Origin: Bdellovibrio sp.
GTDB taxonomy: Bacteria; Bdellovibrionota; Bdellovibrionia; Bdellovibrionales; Bdellovibrionaceae
Assembly: GCA_014376435.1 (NCBI GenBank)
Contig: JACMRL010000025.1
Coordinates: forward strand, 62,001 to 126,000
DNA: 64,000 nt
Direction: 5' to 3'
A program made the translations under genes and the position numbers. How positions within the stretch are numbered: the first letter of the stretch is position 1; the number at the start of each line of letters is the position of its first letter. Below, one piece after another: positions 45,637-54,126 of the stretch. The notes beneath the pieces are model-generated. The model saw only the letters and a list, made by a program, of their open reading frames with translations, was not told the origin of the DNA and ran no database searches.

Positions 45637-46518
45637 ATGAAAACGATCGCACTTTTAACGTTGTTAACTGTACAGCTGACTAGCCTTTTTACGCCTGCCT
45701 TTGCAAAGGGCGGAAGTAGTGACGGTGGAGCAAATGCTGTAAATGGAGTTCTCTTAGATCTTTACCAAGACCACAAGATTGCCCGTACCAGCGCCAAAAC
45801 GATGATTGAGTCGAGCCAGATTTTAAAAGCATTTTTCGAAAAAACTGAGGCTATGACTTACAATTTTAATTTTTTCGTTAGGTCAGAAAAAACTTGGTTG
45901 CTGGTAAACGATATTAACTTGGATGGCCATATTCTATGTAAAAATGCGAATATTACAAAAGCTTCAGCTAAAATTGTTGGTTGCCAAAATGAAAAATATG
46001 TTTTTATTAACAAAGACTGGTACGACACCGCAAAATCAAATTCACAAGCAGGCGTTATTTTACACGAAATTTTAGTCGGCATGGCTCAAACAAGTTTGCT
46101 TTATGATAACTCTGAAAAAAAGGCTGAAGCGGAATTAACAATTCAATTATTCGTAGCTGATGCTATTTTTGATCGTTTTGAATATGGCACTTTAAAAGAT
46201 ATTTTAGGATATGTTTCGCCAAATGCTACTTTGTTAACAAAAAGCGAAGCTAAGACTTTAAGAATTGAAATGCTATCCGCTATAAAGTCTTTGTGTATTC
46301 TTAATGACAGCTTAGCTACAGACTACTCTCAAAGTAAAAAATTGACCGTGCTAAAACAACTGAATCGAGGTCTGTCTGTTTTAGCAAGTGAATCTGCATT
46401 TGTTCGTCAAAATTACGAATTAAACCTAGTTAGTGCTTTATCTGGTGGTGAAGACAGCTTAATCGCTGGAAAATATGATCACTCAGTTGCTAAATTTTGC
46501 GCTCAACTTCCAAATTAA
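45637..46518 (+). CDS. Exported protein of unknown function with HE motif
   Basis: 293 residues with a signal peptide (MKTIALLTLLTVQLTSLFTP, then AFAKGG). After a Gly/Ser-rich GGSSDGGANAVNG the protein is alpha/beta, with GVILHEILVGM (about 140-150) containing His-Glu but no full HExxH. Exported proteins with a Gly-rich mature N-terminus and an HE-containing helix near TIGR02147 regulators are familiar in Bdellovibrio relatives, from memory. CGGAG precedes the ATG. No function can be stated. Confidence 0.6.
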   Translation: MKTIALLTLLTVQLTSLFTPAFAKGGSSDGGANAVNGVLLDLYQDHKIARTSAKTMIESSQILKAFFEKTEAMTYNFNFFVRSEKTWLLVNDINLDGHILCKNANITKASAKIVGCQNEKYVFINKDWYDTAKSNSQAGVILHEILVGMAQTSLLYDNSEKKAEAELTIQLFVADAIFDRFEYGTLKDILGYVSPNATLLTKSEAKTLRIEMLSAIKSLCILNDSLATDYSQSKKLTVLKQLNRGLSVLASESAFVRQNYELNLVSALSGGEDSLIAGKYDHSVAKFCAQLPN

Positions 46519-47127
46519 TTACTTCAACCAAGTAACACGCCCCTCGATTTGTCGCGGGGCTTTGGGTGGATTGTGATCCGGGTAGCCCAAAACGATTCCA
46601 CATAACAATTCCAGTTCGCCTTTTTTGTAATCCTCTAATTCGGTTACGCCCAAAAATTCATCGACTTCTTTTTTAATTTCTAATGGCGCACCCATCGTGC
46701 AACTACCTAAACCTTCAGCGACGCACGCTAAATTTAGATTTTCAACGGCCATATAAACACTCCCAATGCTGGTGTAGTGTTTTTCTTCCGAAGAATTTTG
46801 CGAGTAAGCAAAAATTAAAACCGGCGCATCGCCCAAAGTGAAAAAAAATCTTTCGGTAAATGCGTACAAAGATGGTTTTAATCTTTCGTGTAAAATATCT
46901 TTAATATTAAGCCAAGATTTTTGCGAATATTTCAAATATTCGTCTCGCTTTTGTCCTTGTACGACAAAGAAGCGCCAGTTTTGGCGATTCTTGCCGGATG
47001 GTGCATGCATAGCCGCTTCAAGAATGCGGTTTAGAACCTCTGCGGGTACTTCTTGCTTCTTAAATTGTCTGATCGACTTGCGCGCTTTTATTAATTCGTA
47101 AAAATCATCACGGTTTATTTGACCCAT
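46519..47127 (-). CDS. Nitroreductase-family FMN oxidoreductase
   Basis: 202 residues. The family signature ELIKARKSIRQFKKQEV (about 11-27) is followed by ILEAAMHAPSGKNRQNWRFF (about 35-54; FMN phosphate binding) and GSCTMGAPLEIKKEVDEFLG (about 139-158). It reduces nitro groups, quinones or flavins with NAD(P)H, forming a dimer. ATG 47127 is chosen since TATAAT sits seven bases before it and the MGQINRDDFYELIKARK start fits the family; the ORF extends to 47325 antisense to another gene. Confidence 0.85.
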   Translation of the reverse strand: MGQINRDDFYELIKARKSIRQFKKQEVPAEVLNRILEAAMHAPSGKNRQNWRFFVVQGQKRDEYLKYSQKSWLNIKDILHERLKPSLYAFTERFFFTLGDAPVLIFAYSQNSSEEKHYTSIGSVYMAVENLNLACVAEGLGSCTMGAPLEIKKEVDEFLGVTELEDYKKGELELLCGIVLGYPDHNPPKAPRQIEGRVTWLK

Positions 47128-47155
47128 GAAGGTGATTATAACAAGATAAACCCAG
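47128..47155. promoter_or_regulatory. Very compact divergent promoter
   Basis: Only 28 bases separate two divergent start codons. TATAAT on the minus strand (47135-47140) is seven bases before the nitroreductase ATG. On the plus strand TATAAC (47137-47142) overlaps it, 13 bases before the ATG at 47156. The -35 regions must lie inside the opposite coding sequences. Leaderless transcription is likely for the minus-strand gene. Confidence 0.45.
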
Positions 47156-47641
47156 ATGACTACAAATGAAAACGTACCAAATTCGAAAAACTCTAAGATT
47201 GTTTTCTTGTTGTTATTTGCGGCCCTGATTGTAGCCGTGCTTTCGTCATTAAGTAGTGTACAAAAGATCGTGCAGCCCATGTTTCGTAATTCATCACGGG
47301 TGGTTTTAGCCAAGGTTTCGGCCATTTACGGCGAAGGCGCCTTACAGTTTTTAATTTTGAAAGTAAAAGACGCGAACGGGTTGCAAATTGAAGTATATCA
47401 GGTGAACCCATTAGTTAGTTCGCAAGAGTTTAAGCAAAAATTTGATTTGGCTTTAGATTCGGATGCTTACGTTACGATTGATAAAAATTCGACTAATTTA
47501 GCGCTTTCGGATGTAGATCACGACGGACATATGGATATTTTAGCCCCGTCGGTTGATCGCAATGGAAATTTAAGATTAAACACTTTTCGTTACAATGCGG
47601 ATTTGAAAATGTTTGAACCGCACACCGAAACGACGAACTAA
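47156..47641 (+). CDS. Membrane-anchored protein with EF-hand/VCBS-like loop
   Basis: 161 residues with an N-terminal membrane helix (IVFLLLFAALIVAVLSSLSS, about 15-34). The periplasmic part is beta-rich and holds ALSDVDHDGHMDILAPSVDR (about 122-141), the DxDxDG calcium-binding loop seen in FG-GAP/VCBS and dockerin repeats, here only once. Function unknown. It converges on mltG, and both stop codons lie in the terminator loop. Confidence 0.6.
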   Translation: MTTNENVPNSKNSKIVFLLLFAALIVAVLSSLSSVQKIVQPMFRNSSRVVLAKVSAIYGEGALQFLILKVKDANGLQIEVYQVNPLVSSQEFKQKFDLALDSDAYVTIDKNSTNLALSDVDHDGHMDILAPSVDRNGNLRLNTFRYNADLKMFEPHTETTN

Positions 47642-47659
47642 TTCGTCGTTTTCTTTTTT
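47628..47659 (+). terminator. Intrinsic terminator with both stop codons in the loop
   Basis: Perfect 10-bp stem AAACGACGAA (47628-47637) and TTCGTCGTTT (47642-47651) with loop CTAA, then TCTTTTTT. TAA (47639-47641) ends the plus-strand gene. TAG, read from 47640-47638 on the minus strand, ends mltG. The stem therefore encodes the last residues of both proteins. Confidence 0.8.
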
Positions 47660-48708
47660 AGATCGCGCCAAGACTTACCTTCCCGCGCTTTTGAATTTAC
47701 CTGAAATGATTGAACCGCTTTATTATGCTGCTGGTAAGTTTCAGAAAATACATGGGTTCCGTTATTTTGACTGACAAAAAATAAATACTTCGAAGTTGCT
47801 GGCTTTAGCGTAGCTAAAATTGCTTCACGACCCGGATTTGAAATTGGCGTCGGCGGTAAGCCAAAGTTTGTATACGAGTTGTAGCGAGTTGGCGTCATCA
47901 AATCTAGCTTCGAAATATTTTTTGGCATTTGCCCTAGCTGTACGGCTTTGCCATATAAAACTGTGGGGTCAGTTTGCAATTTCATTTTTCTGACTAAACG
48001 ATTGTGAAATACTGATGATACGATAGGTCTTTCGAAGCCTGCCCCAGTTTCTTTTTCTACGATACTGGCAAAAGTAACAATTTGGTTTCTGGTCCATTTT
48101 GACTCTTTAATTGCCGGTTGAAGTTCTTTCCACACGCTTGAAAATCTTTTTACCATTTGGGTAACAACCATTTTTGGCGTATCAAACTTGGTAATTTTAT
48201 AAGTTTCAGGAAATAAGTATCCTTCTAAACTTTCTAAATCTTCACCCAGTAATGATTTAATAAAAACGCGGTCACGCATGATTGATAAATATTCTTCTTT
48301 GGGGCCAAAGCCGCTTTGTTGCAGAATATCTGCAACATCGAACATATTTAAACCTTCAGCGACTGTAAAATTACGGGCAACACTTTTTCCAGATATAATT
48401 ACCGACATGATTTCATCTGGAGTCATCGCTTTATTTAATGAGTATTCGCCCACCTTAATTTTTGAATTCATTTTTTGTAAACGTGCATAAAACAAAAAGA
48501 TGCGACCATTTCTAATCAAGTTCCGATTTTCTAGGTCAGACGCCACCTGCGCCATATTTGTGCCGGGTGCTACGTCGAATAAAACTTCCGTTTTATCTGT
48601 ACTGACTGACGTTTTTAAAGTTTGGTAACCAAAAAAAACGACTACGACTGAAACCGCGATCGCTAAGCTAACGATGCTTAGCAGAACGACTTTTAACTTA
48701 TTCGTCAA
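47638..48708 (-). CDS. mltG: Endolytic murein transglycosylase
   Basis: 356 residues with an N-terminal membrane helix (VVLLSIVSLAIAVSVVVVFF). The YceG-family core includes FDVAPGTNMAQVASDLENRN (about 44-63), LEGYLFPETYKI, the catalytic Glu in FASIVEKETGAGFERPIVSS (about 213-232) and LQTDPTVLYG, ending SNPGREAILATLKPA. It cuts nascent glycan strands and sets chain length. It starts at TTG with GGAG upstream, overlapping astD by 11 bases. Confidence 0.93.
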   Translation of the reverse strand: MTNKLKVVLLSIVSLAIAVSVVVVFFGYQTLKTSVSTDKTEVLFDVAPGTNMAQVASDLENRNLIRNGRIFLFYARLQKMNSKIKVGEYSLNKAMTPDEIMSVIISGKSVARNFTVAEGLNMFDVADILQQSGFGPKEEYLSIMRDRVFIKSLLGEDLESLEGYLFPETYKITKFDTPKMVVTQMVKRFSSVWKELQPAIKESKWTRNQIVTFASIVEKETGAGFERPIVSSVFHNRLVRKMKLQTDPTVLYGKAVQLGQMPKNISKLDLMTPTRYNSYTNFGLPPTPISNPGREAILATLKPATSKYLFFVSQNNGTHVFSETYQQHNKAVQSFQVNSKAREGKSWRDLKKKTTN

Positions 48709-50206
48709 GATTCACTCCGGGTAATAACTTTGTTTTATCTAGGCTGGTTGGATCTTCTAGGCTTGCCACAGGCACTGTACAGTACTGAATTGCAAAGTGA
48801 GCCGACGGTCGGTCATTGCCTGATTTACCCATTCCGCCGAACGGTAATCTTGAGCTAGCGCCATTGGTTGTGCGGTTCCAGTTTAATAAACCCACGCGCG
48901 CTTTGAGCAAGGCTGTTTCGTAAAGCTCTTTATCTTTACTAAATAGCGCCATCACCAAGCCATAACCAGTTGAATTAACCATTTCCATCGTTTTATCAAA
49001 ATCACTTGAACGGTAAATAGCTACGTTCGGGCCAAAAATTTCTGTTTTTTGATAAACAGAATTTGCATCGAAGCTTTTTACTAAGTGAATACTGGGCGTC
49101 ACGTAGTGACCCTTGTGTTCAAGCTCTAAAGATTTTCCCCGCATCAGACTTTCTGCATTTTCACGATTTGCCATTTCTTGAAAGCGCACATATTTTTCTA
49201 CGGCCGGTCCATTAATTAATGGACCCATAAAGGGATTTTTTGACCAGTGGCCAATCGTTAATTTTTTGGCGGCCTTGTAAAAACGATCCGTGAACTGATC
49301 GGCAATTTTGTCATGTAAAATAACTCGCGAAGTTCCTGAACAACGTTGACCCGTTGACATATACGCGCCCACTAAAGTTTCGTAGATCGCTTTATCGATA
49401 TCAGCGTCTTCCCAAACCACGCTGGCATTCTTACCGCCCATTTCTAGCGCTAAAATTTTCCAGTAGTGATTTAAAGTTTCTTGTTTAATTTTTAATCCAA
49501 CTTCATACGAACCCGTAAATAAAATTCCATCGACTAATTCATGTGCGACTAATTTACGGCCGGTTTCAGCTTCCCCGTGTACTAAATTGAAAACTCCCGG
49601 AGGAAATTCTGCTTTTTCAACCATCTGCGCGTAAAGTTGCGCGACAGCCGGAGTTTGCTCTGAAGGTTTGTACACAATGGTGTTCCCAGAAATAAGTGCC
49701 GGAATAATATGACCATTTGGTAAGTGAGCCGGAAAATTAAATGGACCAACGACCGCCATTACCCCACGTGAACGGTAACGGATCACTCCGTCAACTTGCG
49801 GAAGTGCGTTGGTAATACGTTCATCTTGGATTAATTTAACTGATTCATTTAAGGTAATATCAATTTTTCCGGCTAAAGCTTTTGCTTCAGTCGTTGCGTC
49901 CCACAAGGCTTTACCTGTATCGCGCGCGATCAGTTCAGCCATTTCAGATTCGTGCGCCACAAAAATTTCTTTTAATTTGAGTAAATATTTTTTTCTTTCA
50001 TTTAATGAAAGCTTCGCCCAACTCATGTAAGCGTCTTTTGCCGCATGGCAAGCACGGTCAACGTGATCTAATTTATAAGTGACCGTCATCACTTGATCAC
50101 TTAAATCTGCCGGGCTGATATCTTTAAACTGCCCATCGTTTTTTTCGCCCATGATAAAGCGACCGTTAATAAAATCGCCTGCGAACGAAATATTTTTTAA
50201 GCTCAT
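48698..50206 (-). CDS. astD: Succinylglutamate-semialdehyde dehydrogenase
   Basis: 502 residues of the aldehyde dehydrogenase superfamily. Key parts are VVGPFNFPAHLPNGHIIPAL (about 151-170), the NAD loop FTGSYEVG, Glu in LALEMGGKNASVV (about 253-265) and the catalytic Cys in GQRCSGTSRVIL (about 287-298), ending FGGMGKSGNDRPSAHFA. This pattern matches AstD of the succinyltransferase pathway more than general ALDHs. It converts N-succinylglutamate semialdehyde to N-succinylglutamate. It follows astA with a 4-base overlap. Confidence 0.88.
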   Translation of the reverse strand: MSLKNISFAGDFINGRFIMGEKNDGQFKDISPADLSDQVMTVTYKLDHVDRACHAAKDAYMSWAKLSLNERKKYLLKLKEIFVAHESEMAELIARDTGKALWDATTEAKALAGKIDITLNESVKLIQDERITNALPQVDGVIRYRSRGVMAVVGPFNFPAHLPNGHIIPALISGNTIVYKPSEQTPAVAQLYAQMVEKAEFPPGVFNLVHGEAETGRKLVAHELVDGILFTGSYEVGLKIKQETLNHYWKILALEMGGKNASVVWEDADIDKAIYETLVGAYMSTGQRCSGTSRVILHDKIADQFTDRFYKAAKKLTIGHWSKNPFMGPLINGPAVEKYVRFQEMANRENAESLMRGKSLELEHKGHYVTPSIHLVKSFDANSVYQKTEIFGPNVAIYRSSDFDKTMEMVNSTGYGLVMALFSKDKELYETALLKARVGLLNWNRTTNGASSRLPFGGMGKSGNDRPSAHFAIQYCTVPVASLEDPTSLDKTKLLPGVNLDE

Positions 50207-51234
50207 GTGTTTTTTCTTCCATATTCAAAAGGGGCTACAAAAACTTCTTGGTCTAAGTCAGCCTTTAATAAATCCCGGGATTTATTCGGAATCGAAATAA
50301 CTCCATCACGAATTTCATAGCCAGTCATGACACAACGAAAATCATCTGCACCGGTACCTACTAAGCCTTGGGTCTTGAATGTAGAGTCTTTCATTTCAGT
50401 TAAGCGAAGTTTTTTACCCATTTTGATCGGTAAAATATCTTTAGTGTCGGCGCCGTAATGGGGGCCGCCATCAAAAGGATCAACTTCGTCTAAATATTCA
50501 AATCCGATGCTTTCTAATAAATGTTGCGCCGGCTTGGTAGCCTCGCCCACGCGGCCAATCACTAAACGAGCTTTGGCATCTAATAAGCTCATGTAAATAT
50601 CTTCTTCCGGAAACAATGATTCAATAAATTCTTTGTTTGTTTGTGAAAGCATATCGGCTTCTTGATATGGTAAGCCCGTGAAACGACGGCCTAAGGCTTC
50701 CCAGAATTCACTGCGACCTTCCTCGGTTAGCGGCGGAGTTAGCTCACACAACACACGTTTTTCAAAACGATCTGGATTTAGTCCCATATAAATGAAGCGG
50801 CTTAAAGAAATTTGTTTTCCTAAACGCTCGGGTCTGCGGCGGTAAGAACGGTCGACTAATAAGCCCCCAATTTCACTTGGGCCGTCCGTATCGAGCTGGA
50901 ATCGTAAAACTTGATGGATAAATCCAATTCCTAAATCTTGTGAGAAATGATCACGTTTTAAAATTTTAAAATAAGAATGTGGAGTATGCTCAGTGCCATG
51001 TTTTGCTAAAATTAAAGAGCTTCCAACAATCATACTCTGTTCGGTATCCTCGATCACAAAAATATACTCAGATTTATCTTTTTCTAATTCGCTGGCGAAT
51101 GATTTTTCACTGCGTTCTATTTTTTCGGCTAGAATTTTTCGATCGCCCGGCAAATTAAGTAAATTAAATTGCTTAGCTAAGTCAGTTAATTGCGTTAAAT
51201 CGTCGCGTTGTACACTTCGTATAATAAAACTCAT
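50203..51234 (-). CDS. astA: Arginine/ornithine N-succinyltransferase
   Basis: About 343 residues. It starts FIIRSVQRDDLTQLTDLAKQ, with GLLVDRSYRRRPERLGKQIS (about 139-158; CoA region), FWEALGRRFTGLPYQEADML (about 183-202) and GFEYLDEVDPFDGGPHYGA (about 245-263), all AstA-family marks. It transfers succinyl from succinyl-CoA to the alpha-amino group of arginine or ornithine. ATG 51234 has AAAGG eight bases upstream; the ORF's TTG at 51240 is less likely. It overlaps the M20 gene by 4 bases. Confidence 0.9.
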   Translation of the reverse strand: MSFIIRSVQRDDLTQLTDLAKQFNLLNLPGDRKILAEKIERSEKSFASELEKDKSEYIFVIEDTEQSMIVGSSLILAKHGTEHTPHSYFKILKRDHFSQDLGIGFIHQVLRFQLDTDGPSEIGGLLVDRSYRRRPERLGKQISLSRFIYMGLNPDRFEKRVLCELTPPLTEEGRSEFWEALGRRFTGLPYQEADMLSQTNKEFIESLFPEEDIYMSLLDAKARLVIGRVGEATKPAQHLLESIGFEYLDEVDPFDGGPHYGADTKDILPIKMGKKLRLTEMKDSTFKTQGLVGTGADDFRCVMTGYEIRDGVISIPNKSRDLLKADLDQEVFVAPFEYGRKNT

Positions 51235-52604
51235 AAACAAAACCTTTCGACCATCTGTTGATAAAAATAAGTCGCTTTTTCTAGATCTTCGATTTTAACA
51301 TGTTCTTCAGCCGTATGCACATTGCCTTCGCGAACCCCTGCGCCAATGCAGATACATTCGATATTAAGGCGAGTAAATAAGCTGGCTTCATTTGTTGACG
51401 CAAGTGATATGCACTTCGCATCAAGGCCCATCTTCTGCAACACGCTTTGCGCGGTTTTAACTAATACCGAGTTTTCGGCAGTGCGGAATGGTTTTTTATA
51501 ATCTGTAATACGAAACTGAGCCCCGCACTCGTCACAAATGGCCTGTATTTTTGCCATCCATTTTTCGTACTGCTCCTGCGTGACGTTGGGTAGAATACGA
51601 CATGATCCACCTAGCAAAATACTGTCTTCAAAAGTACGGATAATTCCCACGCTTAATGTTGAATAGGCAGGTTCAAAATCAGTATCTTGAAATTGCTGCA
51701 TATCGATTTCGATTTCTTGCATCACGCGATAAATTTTATTTAATTTTACTAAACTTACATTTTTTAAATGGGATGCAAAATCAAGCTCGATCATTGCTTG
51801 ATTTGGAATCATATTAAAACGAGTTCCGCCGTCGGCTTCGATCAAAATCATATTGTCAGGCATTTTTTGTAAATAATCGAACATCTTCTTAATTGCGTTG
51901 TCACCTAAGTGCGGCGTCGATGAATGCGCTGATTGACCGGCAAAAAGTTTGGTTTGCGTTGAAGTTGATTCTAAAGTTCCTCGCACTGATTTATAATTTC
52001 GTTCTTCTTCCGGAATCGGCAACCGAACTTCAACCACCGCAAAGCCTTTGGCGGCTTGAATAATTTTTAAATCACTGGTTTCGCCAATTAATGCATACTT
52101 TGCATTTAATTTATTTTTTCTAATCAGACGTAGCGCACCCTGCATTCCGGTTTCTTCACCGAAGGTGCCAACTAACACGGGCTTTAACTTGGTAAAAGAC
52201 TCTTTCTTAAAATTTTCTAGTGCATTTAATTTACAGATGAAATCAAGTTTTACGTCGGCTGCGCCTAAACCATAAATTTTTCCGTCGGCAATGCTGGCAT
52301 CAAACGGATTAAATCCATTCTTTTTCCACAACACAAAATTGCCCGGATCAATCGTATCTAAATGCGTTTGTAATAAAAATTCGTTATCGCCAGGTTTAAA
52401 GGCTTCCGTACGAACTAAAATATTAGCGTGCGTGATTCCATTTTGCACTTCGTGCATTACTTCTACATCAAAGCCCGCCTCGCGCGCTAGCTGAGCTAAA
52501 AACTCAACGACTTCAACCGTCGAACTACCCGGAGAACTATCAAGAGCAATTAGCTTTCGACAGGTCTCAATCAGATTGGCTCGGCTGGTTTCGTCTGAAT
52601 TCAA
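51231..52604 (-). CDS. M20-family metallo-deacylase/peptidase
   Basis: 457 residues of the ArgE/DapE/CPG2 group. The di-zinc site is visible: LLQTHLDTIDPGN (His in HLDT, about 80), YGLGAADVKLDF (bridging Asp), TFGEETGMQGAL (Glu-Glu, about 149-151), IGETSDLK, and the last His in GNVHTAEEHVKIEDL. A dimerisation lid lies between (about 190-300). In this operon it could remove succinate from N-succinylglutamate or N-succinylornithine, replacing AstE, which is an unrelated M14 enzyme; that is inference. It is two bases after the aminotransferase gene. Confidence 0.8.
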   Translation of the reverse strand: MNSDETSRANLIETCRKLIALDSSPGSSTVEVVEFLAQLAREAGFDVEVMHEVQNGITHANILVRTEAFKPGDNEFLLQTHLDTIDPGNFVLWKKNGFNPFDASIADGKIYGLGAADVKLDFICKLNALENFKKESFTKLKPVLVGTFGEETGMQGALRLIRKNKLNAKYALIGETSDLKIIQAAKGFAVVEVRLPIPEEERNYKSVRGTLESTSTQTKLFAGQSAHSSTPHLGDNAIKKMFDYLQKMPDNMILIEADGGTRFNMIPNQAMIELDFASHLKNVSLVKLNKIYRVMQEIEIDMQQFQDTDFEPAYSTLSVGIIRTFEDSILLGGSCRILPNVTQEQYEKWMAKIQAICDECGAQFRITDYKKPFRTAENSVLVKTAQSVLQKMGLDAKCISLASTNEASLFTRLNIECICIGAGVREGNVHTAEEHVKIEDLEKATYFYQQMVERFCL

Positions 52605-52605
52605 A

Positions 52606-54027
52606 TTAGATTCCTTGTAAAATTGTTTTTTCGATAATCTCTAATGCAAGATCGATGTCTTGGTCTTCGATAATCGCGGGAACTAAAAAGCGAATTCGCA
52701 CGGGTTCTTTGCCGCAGCTAAATGCGATGATGCCGTTTGCAAAAAGTTTTTTTATTAAAGCTTCAACTTGTTCTTTTTTTCCATCGAATGGAGTAAAGGC
52801 AATCATTAAGCCCATGCCGCCCGCGTCTTGCGCCAGGCCTTTGCAAGTTGTTTCGTTTAAATAATTTAAACCTTGTACGAATTTTTGATGAATTTTTAAA
52901 ATGCGCCCATTGGGTCCTAAATATCCTTCTTCCAGCATTTCTAAAATTTCTAACCCAGCCGCCATCGAGGCACTACCGCCGGAAAACGTACCCGCAATTA
53001 AGCCTGGTTTTGGATTATATTCTTCCGTATATAAAGTGGCGCCTAGCTGAACTGTTTTAGCGATGGTGACGATATCAACATACTGGCCTAAATCCATTGT
53101 TTCAAAAGCAAAAAATTCTCCAGTACGTGCAAAAGTTTGCACTTCATCGGCCCATACCGCGATATTATTTTTTTTGCAGAACTCTAACATCGGAACATAA
53201 AATTCACGTGGAGTAGGGATGAAGCCACCTTCACCCAGCATGGGTTCAAAAACAAAACACGCGATATCTTTTTCATGCTTAGCGTATTCTTCTTTCATTT
53301 TGTTGAAAGCTTTTTCAGAACTTTGTGGATCTTTTTTGTCATAAGTAGGAATGTGGATCACTTCGTTATAAGAAGGTAAACCTTGGCGGTAGGCTGGGTT
53401 ATCTGTCACTTCTGCCATCATCGTTGATCGACCCGCGAATGCATTTTTCATTGCAAAAACATATTTAGCTGGAGAATTTTTTTGGCGCGCCATTTTAAGC
53501 GCATTTTCATTAGCCATTGTGCCGCAAGTTGAAAACCACGCGTGTTTCAAACGACTTTTGCGACTAGCAATTTGAACTAATTTTTCAGTTAATTTCCAGT
53601 AATCATTATTGGGCTGAATATTTCCCTGCATGACCACATCAGATAAAGATCCGCGCACGGCGGCTTTCATCACGCGTGGATTACTGTGACCCATAATGTG
53701 AATTCCGATTCCGTTAATTAAATCAAGCTTAACGCTGCCATCTTCCAACTCAACATAAGGTCCGCGACCGGCACCGGTTCCAATATAATTGTGATACAAA
53801 GGTCGGCCACGTAAGCTGCCCGTTTTATCAATTAATTTTTTTGAATTTTCCATTAGGCTTGCTTGGGGCGGGCGAACCGAACTGATTTCGCTGTTAATCA
53901 CCATCACTTCATCGATGAGGTCGTTAACTAAATTTTCTACCTTCGGATCGTTATCGATTTTACGACCTACTAAAATTTCGTCAGAAGTTTCAACATGGTT
54001 AAACGCGTTTTTTAAAACAGATAGCAT
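52606..54027 (-). CDS. Class III PLP aminotransferase, AstC-like by context
   Basis: 473 residues. PLP features: STCGTMANENALKMAR (about 167-182), WADEVQTFARTGEF (Asp binding the pyridine nitrogen, about 292-305), and the Schiff-base Lys in TIAKTVQLGATLY (about 321-333), then GTFSGGSASMAAG. The N-terminal about 60 residues are longer than in typical acetyl/succinylornithine transaminases, and the active-site stretch AKTVQLG is unusual, so a family other than AstC is possible. In the operon it would transaminate N-succinylornithine to the semialdehyde used by AstD. Confidence 0.8.
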   Translation of the reverse strand: MLSVLKNAFNHVETSDEILVGRKIDNDPKVENLVNDLIDEVMVINSEISSVRPPQASLMENSKKLIDKTGSLRGRPLYHNYIGTGAGRGPYVELEDGSVKLDLINGIGIHIMGHSNPRVMKAAVRGSLSDVVMQGNIQPNNDYWKLTEKLVQIASRKSRLKHAWFSTCGTMANENALKMARQKNSPAKYVFAMKNAFAGRSTMMAEVTDNPAYRQGLPSYNEVIHIPTYDKKDPQSSEKAFNKMKEEYAKHEKDIACFVFEPMLGEGGFIPTPREFYVPMLEFCKKNNIAVWADEVQTFARTGEFFAFETMDLGQYVDIVTIAKTVQLGATLYTEEYNPKPGLIAGTFSGGSASMAAGLEILEMLEEGYLGPNGRILKIHQKFVQGLNYLNETTCKGLAQDAGGMGLMIAFTPFDGKKEQVEALIKKLFANGIIAFSCGKEPVRIRFLVPAIIEDQDIDLALEIIEKTILQGI

Positions 54028-54088
54028 AAAAGACCTTTCATGAAGGAATTACCAAGAGTCTCATTATTTTACATCGGTGCACTAGTGC

Positions 54089-54126
54089 GTGACAATCGCG
54101 AGATCTTGTTTGTAGACTTTGGCTCT
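54089..54126 (+). promoter_or_regulatory. Candidate leaderless promoter for TPR-SH3 gene
   Basis: GTGACA (54089-54094), an 18-base spacer, TAGACT (54113-54118), then eight bases to ATG 54127 with no Shine-Dalgarno. This supports ATG 54127 over the longer ORF start at 54040. Confidence 0.45.

Noticed and set aside
52606-54027. Naming the aminotransferase astC outright
   Set aside because: The long N-terminus and unusual active-site stretch differ from typical AstC; the role rests on operon context.
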